Below are positions 44,784-53,367 of a DNA stretch of 64,000 nt, one piece after another. The notes beneath the pieces were generated by a model. That model was not told where the DNA came from, ran no database searches, and was given only the letters and a program-made list of their open reading frames with translations. The translations under genes were made by a program, and so were the position numbers. The DNA is taken from contig CAXXIH010000003.1 in the NCBI GenBank assembly GCA_963663365.2, positions 372,001-436,000 of the forward strand. Reading direction: 5' to 3'. Numbering within the stretch: the first letter of the stretch is position 1; every line of letters begins with the position of its first letter. The stretch comes from G963663365 sp963663365. GTDB lineage: Bacteria > Hinthialibacterota > Hinthialibacteria > Hinthialibacterales > G963663365.

Positions 44784-45142
44784 ATAAATAGAACAAAAAG
44801 GATTCTGGTTCGTTGATTTTTTATGGTTAATACCGAAATGATGTAAACAAGCGCCGGAGGCGCGAAATGCAATAGCCTCGGCTTAGCCTGAGACGGTCGA
44901 AGACCGTCGAGGGCGTAAGCCGGGGTAAAATGTCCCTAAAAATCCCAAGCGCTGTAAGTGCGCAAGGGGCACGAAGACTTTGCGCCGTTCGGTGGATGGC
45001 GGGATACAAGTGCTCGTATGGCAAACAGCGGATCATCCCGCCCCTGGCGGAATTCGCCCTCCCAATTGAATAAGATTTTCGAAAGCCGGTAGATATATGT
45101 TTAGCTTATAACGCAAACCGGCGTCTCTTTTTCCATTCACGT
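44784..45142. other. Intergenic region with strongly structured element
   Basis: About 360 bases, GC-rich in the centre, without a gene. It contains the hairpin-rich element listed at 44851-45060 and, at 45085-45122, a weak GCCGGT/ACCGGC hairpin that may end the oxidoreductase gene on the minus strand. Confidence 0.6.
44851..45060. repeat. Hairpin-rich element, possible REP/RAYT-type repeat or structured RNA
   Basis: Four or more hairpins follow each other. GCGCC-GGA-GGCGC lies at 44851-44863. A compound hairpin lies at 44876-44925: outer CCTCGGCTTA/TAAGCCGGGG (all ten paired, one G-T) enclosing GCC/GGC and GACGGTC-GAA-GACCGTC. Then come an AGCGCT-GTAA-GTGCGC-like arm and GGCGGGAT (44998-45005) with ATCCCGCC (45035-45042). 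Last is GGCGG-AATT-CGCC. The pattern resembles palindromic intergenic elements seen in Planctomycetes-type genomes. No transposase is present, so if it is a repeat it is non-autonomous. Confidence 0.5.
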
Positions 45143-46462
45143 TTATAACATATGGCGGCTGAGCTCACCGAAACTCGGACGGTCCGGAGGAGAAGCGTAG
45201 CGTTCACGTTCCGCATCGAAACCGATGGCCTTTTGTTCGCGGTAAGCATCGATGCCCATGGCAATCGCGGTCATGACCTTGTAGCCACGGTCACAGGGGC
45301 AACGGAGTTCTTCCCGGCCCCGCACGGAATTCAGGAAATTCTCCCGGTGGCCGCTGCTTGGCTGTGTTGGAATCTCGATGACCTCTTTGCCTTCGTGTTT
45401 GTACTTGAAATCATCCAGATAGATTTGCTCGGGAGCGATTCGTATTTTGCCGCCATGGAAGGTAAGCGTGGCTTCATGTCCCCGGATCATATCCGGTACG
45501 CCCTGGCTTTGGGCCATCGAAGAACTGAGCACGATGGAATAATCGTTGGGGTAATCCAGAATGATAAATTGCGTATCCGGCACATCGCGGTTCGGATGCT
45601 GATAGATGCCGCCGCTGGACACCGCACGGATGGGAAACGCGTCGGCGATAGCCACGTGATGCGGCGCGAGTTTGTGGTAGAAAAGATCCGTGGCGATACC
45701 ACCCGAATAATCCCAGTATTTTCTCCAGCGGAAGAAACGATCCAGTTTCTCTTCTTTGGTAAATCTTCTTTTAGGAGCGGAGCCCAAGAAACGCTCAAAA
45801 TCCAACTGTTCGGGATCGGTGGGATCCGCGTCATGAATCGTATATTGCCACTCACCGCCCCGTGAGTTGCGGCTATAAGAGGCCTGGCTCCAAATCACAT
45901 GTCCGATGAGCCCCTCCGCAATGGCTTCCCGGGCGCGCCAGTATTGGTCTTCAGAAGTGTGTTGTGTTCCAACCTGCAACAACATGCCGCACTCTTTCCA
46001 GACTTCATGCAGTTTTTTGGCATCCTGAAATGAGCGCGTCATCGGTTTTTCGAGGTAAACATGCTTACCGGCCTGCAGGGCATCCACCGCCATAGGCATA
46101 TGCCAATGATCCGGGGTTGCGATCACAACAGCGTCGATATCTTCCCGGGCCAGCAGTTCCCGGTAGTCGTGATAGATATCGGCGGTTTCCCCGGTTACCG
46201 TCTTGGCCCGTTCCTTTCTCATCTTCAGAACATCGCTGATCGCGGCCACACGCACATTCCATTCATCACGTTTTTCGTAATATTCACGTAAATGACTGGA
46301 ACCTTGTCCGCCGACACCGATAAAACCGACGTGAATTCGTTCATTTGCGCCGAGGATGCGCGCATAGGCCGGGCGTGTGGCGGCTGCAATGCCTGCGGCA
46401 AACGCGCTTGCGGTGGTTTTTTGCAGAAAACGGCGGCGGGTTTCATGAGTGGATTTGGGCAT
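45143..46462 (-). CDS. Tat-exported Gfo/Idh/MocA oxidoreductase
   Basis: About 439 residues from ATG 46462 (preceded by AGGAGG), which gives the Tat signal TRRRFLQKTTASAFAAG. The Rossmann fold has HVGFIGVGGQGSSHLREYYEK, then AVVIATPDHWHMPMAVDALQAGKHVYLEKPM with the EKP Lys. Exported members of this family are common in Planctomycetes/Bacteroidetes-type genomes; their substrate is usually unknown. A longer frame opens at 46579 but would place the Tat signal internally. Confidence 0.93.
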   Translation of the reverse strand: MPKSTHETRRRFLQKTTASAFAAGIAAATRPAYARILGANERIHVGFIGVGGQGSSHLREYYEKRDEWNVRVAAISDVLKMRKERAKTVTGETADIYHDYRELLAREDIDAVVIATPDHWHMPMAVDALQAGKHVYLEKPMTRSFQDAKKLHEVWKECGMLLQVGTQHTSEDQYWRAREAIAEGLIGHVIWSQASYSRNSRGGEWQYTIHDADPTDPEQLDFERFLGSAPKRRFTKEEKLDRFFRWRKYWDYSGGIATDLFYHKLAPHHVAIADAFPIRAVSSGGIYQHPNRDVPDTQFIILDYPNDYSIVLSSSMAQSQGVPDMIRGHEATLTFHGGKIRIAPEQIYLDDFKYKHEGKEVIEIPTQPSSGHRENFLNSVRGREELRCPCDRGYKVMTAIAMGIDAYREQKAIGFDAERERYASPPDRPSFGELSRHML

Positions 46463-46603
46463 TGTTTCCTCCTGGGAATGGGCAGCTATAGCACCTCTTG
46501 GCATGACGTCAAATTCGCAAGGTATGACAAAAGTCCACATTTCCTCTGACATTGGGCCGGTCTTCACGCTAGATTCCACATATTCTTGTATGGAAATGAT
46601 TCA

Positions 46604-47266
46604 ATGCGATTTTTTCGTGCCGCAAATTGGCTGCTGATTGTCTTAATTGCTGTGACCGCCCCCAATGCCGCTGACGATTCTACGATTCGTCCTGAGACCT
46701 TACGGCGTATCAATGATTCTTGGCACAATGGGCCGGGAGGCGATATTAATGGTGATGGCTTAACCGACTATCTTGATTTGCTATTGCTAGCCGAATCATG
46801 GCAGCAACCGGCGCCTTATCCTCACTATGCCGCTCAGCTCTATTCTACACCGCCTTCACAAGCAACACGCGGCGACCTGATCACCTTAACGGTTGATTTG
46901 GAGTCTCCCCAAACATTGGAACGTGTGCTCGTCGACCTTTTTTATGACACCGAGACATTTGATTTCGTTTCAGCCTATTTATCCAGTCCTATGCTTCAGG
47001 CATTTAGCGATTCTGAATTCCGTGGTATTGCACTGCATATGATTGATGGGCCGAATGGCGAACAGCGCATCCGGTTGGCTTGTTTGTTTGGAGAATTGCC
47101 GGGAGATGAAACACGCAAGAGTTTGGCTACGATCCGGTTGCGCGTGAAATCCGATGCTCCCTATGGCACGTCTTCATTAAATTTCGATGCAACAACCACC
47201 GACCTGCAGACCGATACTCAGGATTTGCTTGTAACCGCCCATACCAGCCGGATCACCATCAATTAA
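46604..47266 (+). CDS. Small dockerin plus cohesin-like secreted protein
   Basis: About 220 residues from ATG 46604. A signal segment (NWLLIVLIAVTAPNA) is followed by a half-dockerin GDINGDGLTDYLDLLLLAESW, with the Ca-binding D-N-D-D pattern of one EF-hand-like repeat. A beta-sandwich then has the cohesin-like strand VDLFYDTETFDFVSAYLSS and GPNGEQRIRLACL. The same strand order (SMDLLYDPAVFTFVSAELTS and GPNGEKRIRLTG) is in the large protein at 48751, so the two are related. Divergent from the oxidoreductase gene. Confidence 0.83.
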   Translation: MRFFRAANWLLIVLIAVTAPNAADDSTIRPETLRRINDSWHNGPGGDINGDGLTDYLDLLLLAESWQQPAPYPHYAAQLYSTPPSQATRGDLITLTVDLESPQTLERVLVDLFYDTETFDFVSAYLSSPMLQAFSDSEFRGIALHMIDGPNGEQRIRLACLFGELPGDETRKSLATIRLRVKSDAPYGTSSLNFDATTTDLQTDTQDLLVTAHTSRITIN

Positions 47267-47329
47267 TTACCGTAATAATTGGCTTTTTGCCTCACTCCGG
47301 CAATAAATCCCTTATTGTTTTGAATACGA

Positions 47330-48484
47330 TTATGATTGCCGGGTGGATAGCAATTTTTGGTACGTTTCGGCGAGGATTTCTGCATGCCTGCGCCAAGTGA
47401 AATCTTGGGGCGGCTCTGTTTCCGGCTGTTGGTTCTGATGGGGATGATTCAACAGATCGAATGCCGCATCCGCCATGGCATGGGTATCGGATGGTGGAAC
47501 CAAACGTGCGGGGCGGCCCTTAAGCATCTTTCCGGCCTCGCCAACATCGGCGGCCACGACCGGCAAGCCCATGGCTGCATACTCAGCTATTTTTAAAGGA
47601 CTTTTGCAGCGTGTTACTTGATTATCTTCAAAAGGCGCCAAAGCGATATCGGCCAATGAAAGATAACGGGGCACTTCATCGGCATCGATATAGCCGGTGA
47701 TATGGACAGCGTTTTGCAGATTGGCTTTGGCAATCGCTTGTTCGAGCGGTGCTGTTAAGCGTCCCCCTCCTACAATTAATAATGTCGCTTCGGGGCTTTT
47801 TTCCCTGAAATGCTTTAAAACGTCGACGCAATGAATCACATAACTTTCAACTTCGAGTTGCCCAAGATAGACGAGAATCGGCCGTTTTAAATCTTTTAGA
47901 GCGGGATCGCTTATAAGTTCATTATCCGCAGGTCTGGGGAAAAAACGATCTGTATCGACTCCCACGGGCAAATCCACCAACCGTTCAGGCGGGCATCCCC
48001 AATTTTCAGCGGCGTCTCTTAATGCTTGGCTTGCGACTGAAACACTGTCAGACCAACGGCACAGTGCCTTTTCCCAGTGGAGCATTAAATCCGCCGATTT
48101 CCTGCATTGTGTCAGGCCGAGTGTTATTCCTTCTTCCCAGTCATCCCAATCGTAATGCAGTGGGATACCGTGTTTCCAAGCATACGTCAGAGCCGGGATG
48201 GAGGCATCGGGATAAGATTTCCAAAGATGGACGACATCCGGTTTGGGAATTTGCTCAAGACGTCTGAGGTTTTTTAACAGAGATGTTGGCTTACGGTCTA
48301 AATTGACTGTAGGTAAACCAAGTTTTTTCAGTGTCTTACCGACCTTCTCTTGCCGCTTTGGATGAGGCATGTCGGCCAGGATTACATCGTGCCCCAAGTT
48401 CATGAGTTCCTGGGTTTGTGAGAGAACGCGGCGGGCGCAAGAGACAGATGCAAGGTCGAATCGCTGTATGATCAATACGCGCAT
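47330..48484 (-). CDS. Glycosyltransferase family 4
   Basis: 384 residues. GT-B enzyme; N-terminal domain MRVLIIQRFDLASVSCARRV, C-terminal donor motifs ILVYLGQLEVESYVIHCVDVL, NAVHITGYIDADEVPRYLSLADIALAPF and PLKIAEYAAMGLPVVAADVGEAGKML. The E-x7-E appears with the last Glu shifted (IAEYAAMG). No transmembrane segment. Likely envelope glycan synthesis. Confidence 0.9.
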   Translation of the reverse strand: MRVLIIQRFDLASVSCARRVLSQTQELMNLGHDVILADMPHPKRQEKVGKTLKKLGLPTVNLDRKPTSLLKNLRRLEQIPKPDVVHLWKSYPDASIPALTYAWKHGIPLHYDWDDWEEGITLGLTQCRKSADLMLHWEKALCRWSDSVSVASQALRDAAENWGCPPERLVDLPVGVDTDRFFPRPADNELISDPALKDLKRPILVYLGQLEVESYVIHCVDVLKHFREKSPEATLLIVGGGRLTAPLEQAIAKANLQNAVHITGYIDADEVPRYLSLADIALAPFEDNQVTRCKSPLKIAEYAAMGLPVVAADVGEAGKMLKGRPARLVPPSDTHAMADAAFDLLNHPHQNQQPETEPPQDFTWRRHAEILAETYQKLLSTRQS

Positions 48485-48750
48485 GAGCGGGTACCTGTAT
48501 TGCCGAATGAGGCACCAGAGTAGTGTTTCGGGCGTGCTTGAGTATGGGGCTTAGACATGCAATTGCATGCGCAACCTTACCTTGGCGATCTGTTATCTGT
48601 ACAGCAGGTCAAGCAGAGCATTGTGAATTGAACGTAGGTACTTGAGAACTTGTGAGTTGATAACACCAGATCTCCATGCTAATATCCCGCGTGGCGGAGT
48701 CCCAAACTCTGTCCATATATTTTGTACTCAATATTCTGCCGGAGGGCCTC

Positions 48751-51700
48751 ATGCGTCGTGCCTCTTACATCTTTGTCGCTGCTTGCCTGGTGGTTGCCAA
48801 CGTGGTACCAGCCAGTGCTCAGGGTAGCCTTTCCATCTCCACAGATTCCACCGATGTCATTGTGGGGGAATCATTTCCGATCACTGTTGATCTGAGTGTG
48901 CAGGATGGAACAGCGCCTGGTGCTCTCCAAATGGACTTGGAGTTCGCTTCTAGCTCTCCTTTGTCCTTCGGAGACTCGCAGTTCGTTCCTTCTGCTGCCG
49001 TGGAAGGATTTGCAACGGACAACTTCACGAAAGTTGACGATCTCGGCAACTCGACCTTGCGCGTCAGTCTCGCACTTTTGGGACCCGGGACAGGGATGGA
49101 CCTGAATGCCCAGACCACCATCGGCACCCTGAATATCACCTTGGCCGATGCCGACGGTCCGGTAACCGTTACTCCGGTGGCCATCGCCTTCGATGAGTTT
49201 GGTGCCGATAGCGGCGTCACGCTTGGTGGCGGCTTTGAAGTCACCGCCGGTCCGGGGATCGAGCCGGAAGATATTAATGGCGACGGCAACTTCAACCTGG
49301 ATGATATTCAAGACTTATTCAATAACTTCGTTTCAGGAAATCCTAATCCAAGAAACGATGTGAATGGCGATGGTTCTTTCACGCTCGATGATATCCAGGA
49401 ACTGTTTACTCGGTTCGTGACAGGCGGGCGGGTTATGAGCCATAAAATGGTTACAACGGCAGGAAGTTTGGCTTCGCTTGAACCGCTTTCCACACTCGGA
49501 ACGCGCGCCATTTCATTCAACGTTAGCAATTCAATGCCGGCTCAGAATGAAACCATCACGGTTGAAATGGTAATCGACGACGCAAATGGACTTGACCGGC
49601 TCAGTATGGATTTGCTCTATGATCCGGCGGTTTTCACTTTTGTTAGTGCTGAATTAACGTCAGTCATGGATCCATTCTCACTGAAGGCTGTTGCTGAAAA
49701 TGCGACTGCCGGTCCTAATGGGGAAAAGCGAATCAGGCTTACTGGTTTTTCTTTTGTAGGTCCGATCAGCACTGGCGGCGGAACAGTCGGTATCGTTCAA
49801 CTGCAGGTAAATTCCGGTGCTGCCAATGGCGCAACCAACCTTGTGTATGATCCAGATACGATAGATATACAGGCAAGTAGTGCTGCTGAGACGGTGAATA
49901 TCACCAACTCTACTGTCACCGTTGGCGCGACACCGGACACACCGACCCCGACTGAAACACCGACGGCGGTTCCGACCGATACACCAACCAATACACTGGT
50001 TCCGACCGATACTCCTACAAACACACCTCTGCCGACCGATACACCGACGGCAACTGAAACTCCAACCGTTGGTCCGACCGATACACCAACTGAAACTCCG
50101 ACGGTTGGTCCGACCGATACACCAACTGAAACTCCGACGGTTGGTCCGACCGATACACCAACTGAAACTCCGACAGATACTCCGATTCCGACCGATACAC
50201 CGACAGAATCGGCTACCGATACGCCTGTACCGACGGATACTCCGCTGCCGACCGATACTCCGACCGTGACGGAAACACCGACAGCAGGTCCGACCGATAC
50301 ACCGACAGAATCGGCCACAGATACACCTGTACCGACGGATACTCCGATACCGACCGATACACCGACTCCAACAGAAACTACGGTTCCGACCGATACACCA
50401 ACCTTTACTCCGACGCCGACACCGACGTTAGAGATTCCGCTGCCTGAACCTCCGTTCTCGACTTCCGGCTTCGTACCGTTCGCCGGTCTGACCGATGAAG
50501 TCCGCTTCCGCAATCCGGAAACACAGGTTCTGAGCATTAGCGTTGGTGACTTTGGTGGCGCATTGGATCCGGCCTTCGATCTCGTGGCTGAAGACGGAAC
50601 TGTGATTGTCTCCGATGACGACAGCGGTATTGAGGACGATGCCTTTGCGGTTCTCTCCGTACCGGCTGGCGTCTACACCGTGGTTGTTCGCGGCGGCTCC
50701 GAAAAGAACGGCCAGACCGCCGGCGAGTTCTCCCTGAACGTCATTCCTGCCGCTGTTGAGGCCGGTATGGCTACCATCGACTTTGGTCAGCAGTTGATCG
50801 GCAATATCGATGCCCAGAACCAACTTGTCGATTACGCTCTGTGGGCGAACCAAGGCGACCGCATCGCGATTAGCGTCTCTGACAGCATCGCTCTTGGTGT
50901 TGCCGGTACAGCGCTCGATCCGTTCGTGGAAATCTTCGGACCGAACAACTTCACACTCGGTGAAGATGACAACAGCGGCCCGCAAGACGATGCGTACCTG
51001 GTCATTGAATCCGCACCGACCACCGGTCTCTATGTGATTGAAGTCAGCCATTCACCGTATGTCTCAGGCAACGCCTACGGACGCTTCCTGATTTCGGTTG
51101 AAGGCAATGTCCGCAATGACTATGCGATCTCGCTCGGCGAGCGTATTGAAGGCATGATTGCGAGCGCAGGTCAGATCGACACATTCACCTTTGCAAATGC
51201 AACCGGTGGTGAGGTTTGGTTCGTGCTTGATGACTTCGATCCGCTGTTCAATGCCGGTAGCGAGTTGGATCCGTACCTGAGCGTCCTGAATACATCCGGC
51301 GAAGTTGTTGGCAGCGATGACAACAGCGGCCCGGCTGATGATGCCCAGTTGAGCACCAGCCTCGCTGATGGTTCGGTCGAAGTGGGTGGCGGTAATTCGC
51401 TCTCACAAGGCACTTACGGCCTGAGCTACGTGGATGCTGCTCCCGCCGCTCCGGACCTGGCTAATGGCGCTGTCCAACTCGATGGCTCGCTCCGGACCAA
51501 GACCTTCATCTTCCGTGGTGATGCCGCAGATCCGCAAATCTACGAGACCTTCACCGTCACGGTTGCTGAAGGTGAGTCCTGGTTGGTCCGCTTCACAGAT
51601 GATGGTAGTGCGCTTGATCCTGCGTTCCGTATTTCCGGACCTGGCATCAACCCACAGACCGTTACCGGTCTGCCCTTGGGCTACCGGACCAAGCCGAATG

Positions 51701-51807
51701 AAGACGATGCAGGCTTTGTTGTCTCGAATCCGGGCACGTACACCATCGAGGCGTACGGTCAGAACCGCTCCTTCGGTAATGGCGCAATGCTCTTGATCGA
51801 GAACTAA
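48751..51807 (+). CDS. Large secreted modular protein: cohesin-like, dockerin, Thr-Pro repeat and PPC domains
   Basis: About 1018 residues from ATG 48751 (GGAGGG upstream; a longer frame starts at 48676). Signal peptide to about residue 24 (PASAQ). Order: cohesin-like domain (about 25-165); dockerin with two EF-hand-like repeats (DINGDGNFNLDDIQDLF and DVNGDGSFTLDDIQELF, about 173-227); second cohesin-like domain (about 250-387); a Thr/Pro/Asp linker of PTDTPT-type repeats (about 392-560); then four bacterial pre-peptidase-like (PPC) domains to the end, each with GSALDPFVEI-like or DDNSGPxDDA motifs. A surface-anchoring or adhesin role is inferred. Confidence 0.87.
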   Translation: MRRASYIFVAACLVVANVVPASAQGSLSISTDSTDVIVGESFPITVDLSVQDGTAPGALQMDLEFASSSPLSFGDSQFVPSAAVEGFATDNFTKVDDLGNSTLRVSLALLGPGTGMDLNAQTTIGTLNITLADADGPVTVTPVAIAFDEFGADSGVTLGGGFEVTAGPGIEPEDINGDGNFNLDDIQDLFNNFVSGNPNPRNDVNGDGSFTLDDIQELFTRFVTGGRVMSHKMVTTAGSLASLEPLSTLGTRAISFNVSNSMPAQNETITVEMVIDDANGLDRLSMDLLYDPAVFTFVSAELTSVMDPFSLKAVAENATAGPNGEKRIRLTGFSFVGPISTGGGTVGIVQLQVNSGAANGATNLVYDPDTIDIQASSAAETVNITNSTVTVGATPDTPTPTETPTAVPTDTPTNTLVPTDTPTNTPLPTDTPTATETPTVGPTDTPTETPTVGPTDTPTETPTVGPTDTPTETPTDTPIPTDTPTESATDTPVPTDTPLPTDTPTVTETPTAGPTDTPTESATDTPVPTDTPIPTDTPTPTETTVPTDTPTFTPTPTPTLEIPLPEPPFSTSGFVPFAGLTDEVRFRNPETQVLSISVGDFGGALDPAFDLVAEDGTVIVSDDDSGIEDDAFAVLSVPAGVYTVVVRGGSEKNGQTAGEFSLNVIPAAVEAGMATIDFGQQLIGNIDAQNQLVDYALWANQGDRIAISVSDSIALGVAGTALDPFVEIFGPNNFTLGEDDNSGPQDDAYLVIESAPTTGLYVIEVSHSPYVSGNAYGRFLISVEGNVRNDYAISLGERIEGMIASAGQIDTFTFANATGGEVWFVLDDFDPLFNAGSELDPYLSVLNTSGEVVGSDDNSGPADDAQLSTSLADGSVEVGGGNSLSQGTYGLSYVDAAPAAPDLANGAVQLDGSLRTKTFIFRGDAADPQIYETFTVTVAEGESWLVRFTDDGSALDPAFRISGPGINPQTVTGLPLGYRTKPNEDDAGFVVSNPGTYTIEAYGQNRSFGNGAMLLIEN
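49936..50430 (+). repeat. Thr-Pro coding repeat array
   Basis: DNA coding for PTDTPT-type motifs. Three identical or near-identical 36-base units (GPTDTPTETPTV) lie between about 50071 and 50175. The rest is more degenerate, with GPTDTPT, PIPTDTPT and ESATDTPVPTDTP variants. Slippage-prone. Confidence 0.85.
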
Positions 51808-51838
51808 GCCGCACGTTAATCATTAACCGCAAGCCAAA

Positions 51839-51875
51839 GGCGGTGGATCCCAGGTGGATTCACCGCCTTTTTTTT
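51839..51875 (+). terminator. Rho-independent terminator
   Basis: GGCGGTG (51839-51845) pairs with CACCGCC (51861-51867), followed by eight T (51868-51875). Confidence 0.93.
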
Positions 51876-51993
51876 AGACAGCACTTAGGTTGAATTCGAT
51901 AATTGCAGGTCTGGGTTCGGTCATAACTTAAAGTTATGACCGAGCGTTGTATTGTTGCTATTCTATGGTGGAGCGGGTTGGAGTCTTTGGATT

Positions 51994-53175
51994 ATGAATC
52001 AGCGTTATGTCGTAGCATTTATCGTTATACTGATTGCCATTGTCTTGGCGTTTGTATTGTTTTTGCCGGGACCGAAAAAGACACCCGGTCCTGATGTGGC
52101 ATCTTCTTCTGCAACTCCCGCCCCCACAGCGGCAATTCCCCAAAGGCCGGCGCCGGCTGCTGAGGTTGCTCCCCAGCTAGATGAAACGGATCCGTTCGAA
52201 GTGATCGAACCCCAGCAGCCCGAACCTAATCCAACTGAAATTACGCAGGCAGGCCCCACGCCTACCCTTACTGCCGAGCAGGCTCAGCGAAAACTCGACG
52301 AGCTGATTTCCCAATTTGCAAAAGCGGTTGAATCGCGAAACGAAGCGGAGATCAACCGCATCATCCAGGAACTGGTTGCCCTCGGGGATATCTCAACTGA
52401 AATCCTGGGACAATATGTTATTAAGCATCCCGATGCCGACGTGCGCGAGTATGCCGCTCAGGCTTTAGCTCAAATCGGCTCGGTTGCGGCTATTGGTGAA
52501 CTATTAACAGCCATCCATCAAGAAACGGATATGTTGATTAAGGAAAACCTACGCAAGACTCTGCGGACAGTCACCAATCCGGCCGCCATCTCGATTGCTG
52601 TTGAGGGATTGATTCAGCAGGATATCGTCTGGTGGCATGAAGATGCCAAGTTCCTTCTATTGTCGCTTGAGAAATACGGCAGCGCGGACGCGCTTCTTGA
52701 GTACTATCAAAACACGCCTGACCTATCTGCCGATGCGTCTGAGCGGATTCGCGATGCTTTATCGTCTTTGCAGCACGAGTCTTCAATAGCACTTCTTATC
52801 GATGTTCTTACCGCTTCCGGCTCAGACAGTGATTTGCGAGCCGCCGCCGCCGGCGGGCTGGCCTCTATAGGCACACCAAATGCCGTAGAAACGCTCCTGA
52901 GCCAAACCACTGCGACTTCCGATGCGGATTTACGCAACCGTTATCTGGCATCAATTTCGGGCATCACAAACAAAGACTGTGTCGATACTTTGCATAATAC
53001 GTTATCAAGTAGCGCCCCGGACGATGTACGGGTGGCCGCAGCCAATGCACTCTCAATGTCGCAAAACGAGCCTTCTGTGCAAAAACTCTGGGATTTGTAC
53101 GAGAAAGATCCTTCGGAAGAGGTTCGTCAGGCTATTGCCGCCACGCTCGAGCGAATCGGCTCCAAGCAACATTAA
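51994..53175 (+). CDS. Membrane-anchored HEAT-repeat protein
   Basis: About 393 residues from ATG 51994. A hydrophobic helix (VVAFIVILIAIVLAFVLFLP, 5-25) is followed by a Pro/Ala-rich linker (about 26-85) and alpha-helical HEAT repeats such as DVREYAAQALAQIGSVAAI and DLRAAAAGGLASIGTPNAVE and VRVAAANALSMS. HEAT repeats mediate protein binding; enzyme motifs are absent. A longer frame opens at 51952. It stands alone between two terminators/gaps. Confidence 0.85.
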   Translation: MNQRYVVAFIVILIAIVLAFVLFLPGPKKTPGPDVASSSATPAPTAAIPQRPAPAAEVAPQLDETDPFEVIEPQQPEPNPTEITQAGPTPTLTAEQAQRKLDELISQFAKAVESRNEAEINRIIQELVALGDISTEILGQYVIKHPDADVREYAAQALAQIGSVAAIGELLTAIHQETDMLIKENLRKTLRTVTNPAAISIAVEGLIQQDIVWWHEDAKFLLLSLEKYGSADALLEYYQNTPDLSADASERIRDALSSLQHESSIALLIDVLTASGSDSDLRAAAAGGLASIGTPNAVETLLSQTTATSDADLRNRYLASISGITNKDCVDTLHNTLSSSAPDDVRVAAANALSMSQNEPSVQKLWDLYEKDPSEEVRQAIAATLERIGSKQH

Positions 53176-53367
53176 TTGCGCCCGTATCATAGTGTTTACA
53201 GGAACCTCCATCTATTGGGGCAAGCCTCGTAACACCATGCTTCCGAGAGTGAAGCGCGCTATCCTTATATAGTGAAGGTTCTTGGGATTTCTAATTGGTG
53301 ATTTACGCTTTTCGTAAATGCGGGTTGATTTTTTGTCTTCCTGTTTAAACCTGTTGAGGCCGAATCC

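Noticed and set aside
44827..45036. 69-codon minus-strand frame in the hairpin-rich element
   Set aside because: It runs through the strong palindromes, so codons are dictated by structure; no start signal.
49936..50430. Possible CRISPR-like array
   Set aside because: Repeats are 36-base coding units without unique spacers, inside a continuous frame encoding a Thr-Pro linker.
49797..50537. Long minus-strand frame (246 codons, Val/Gly/Ser-rich) opposite the Thr-Pro repeats
   Set aside because: It is the antisense shadow of a low-complexity repeat; it has no start signal and no fold.
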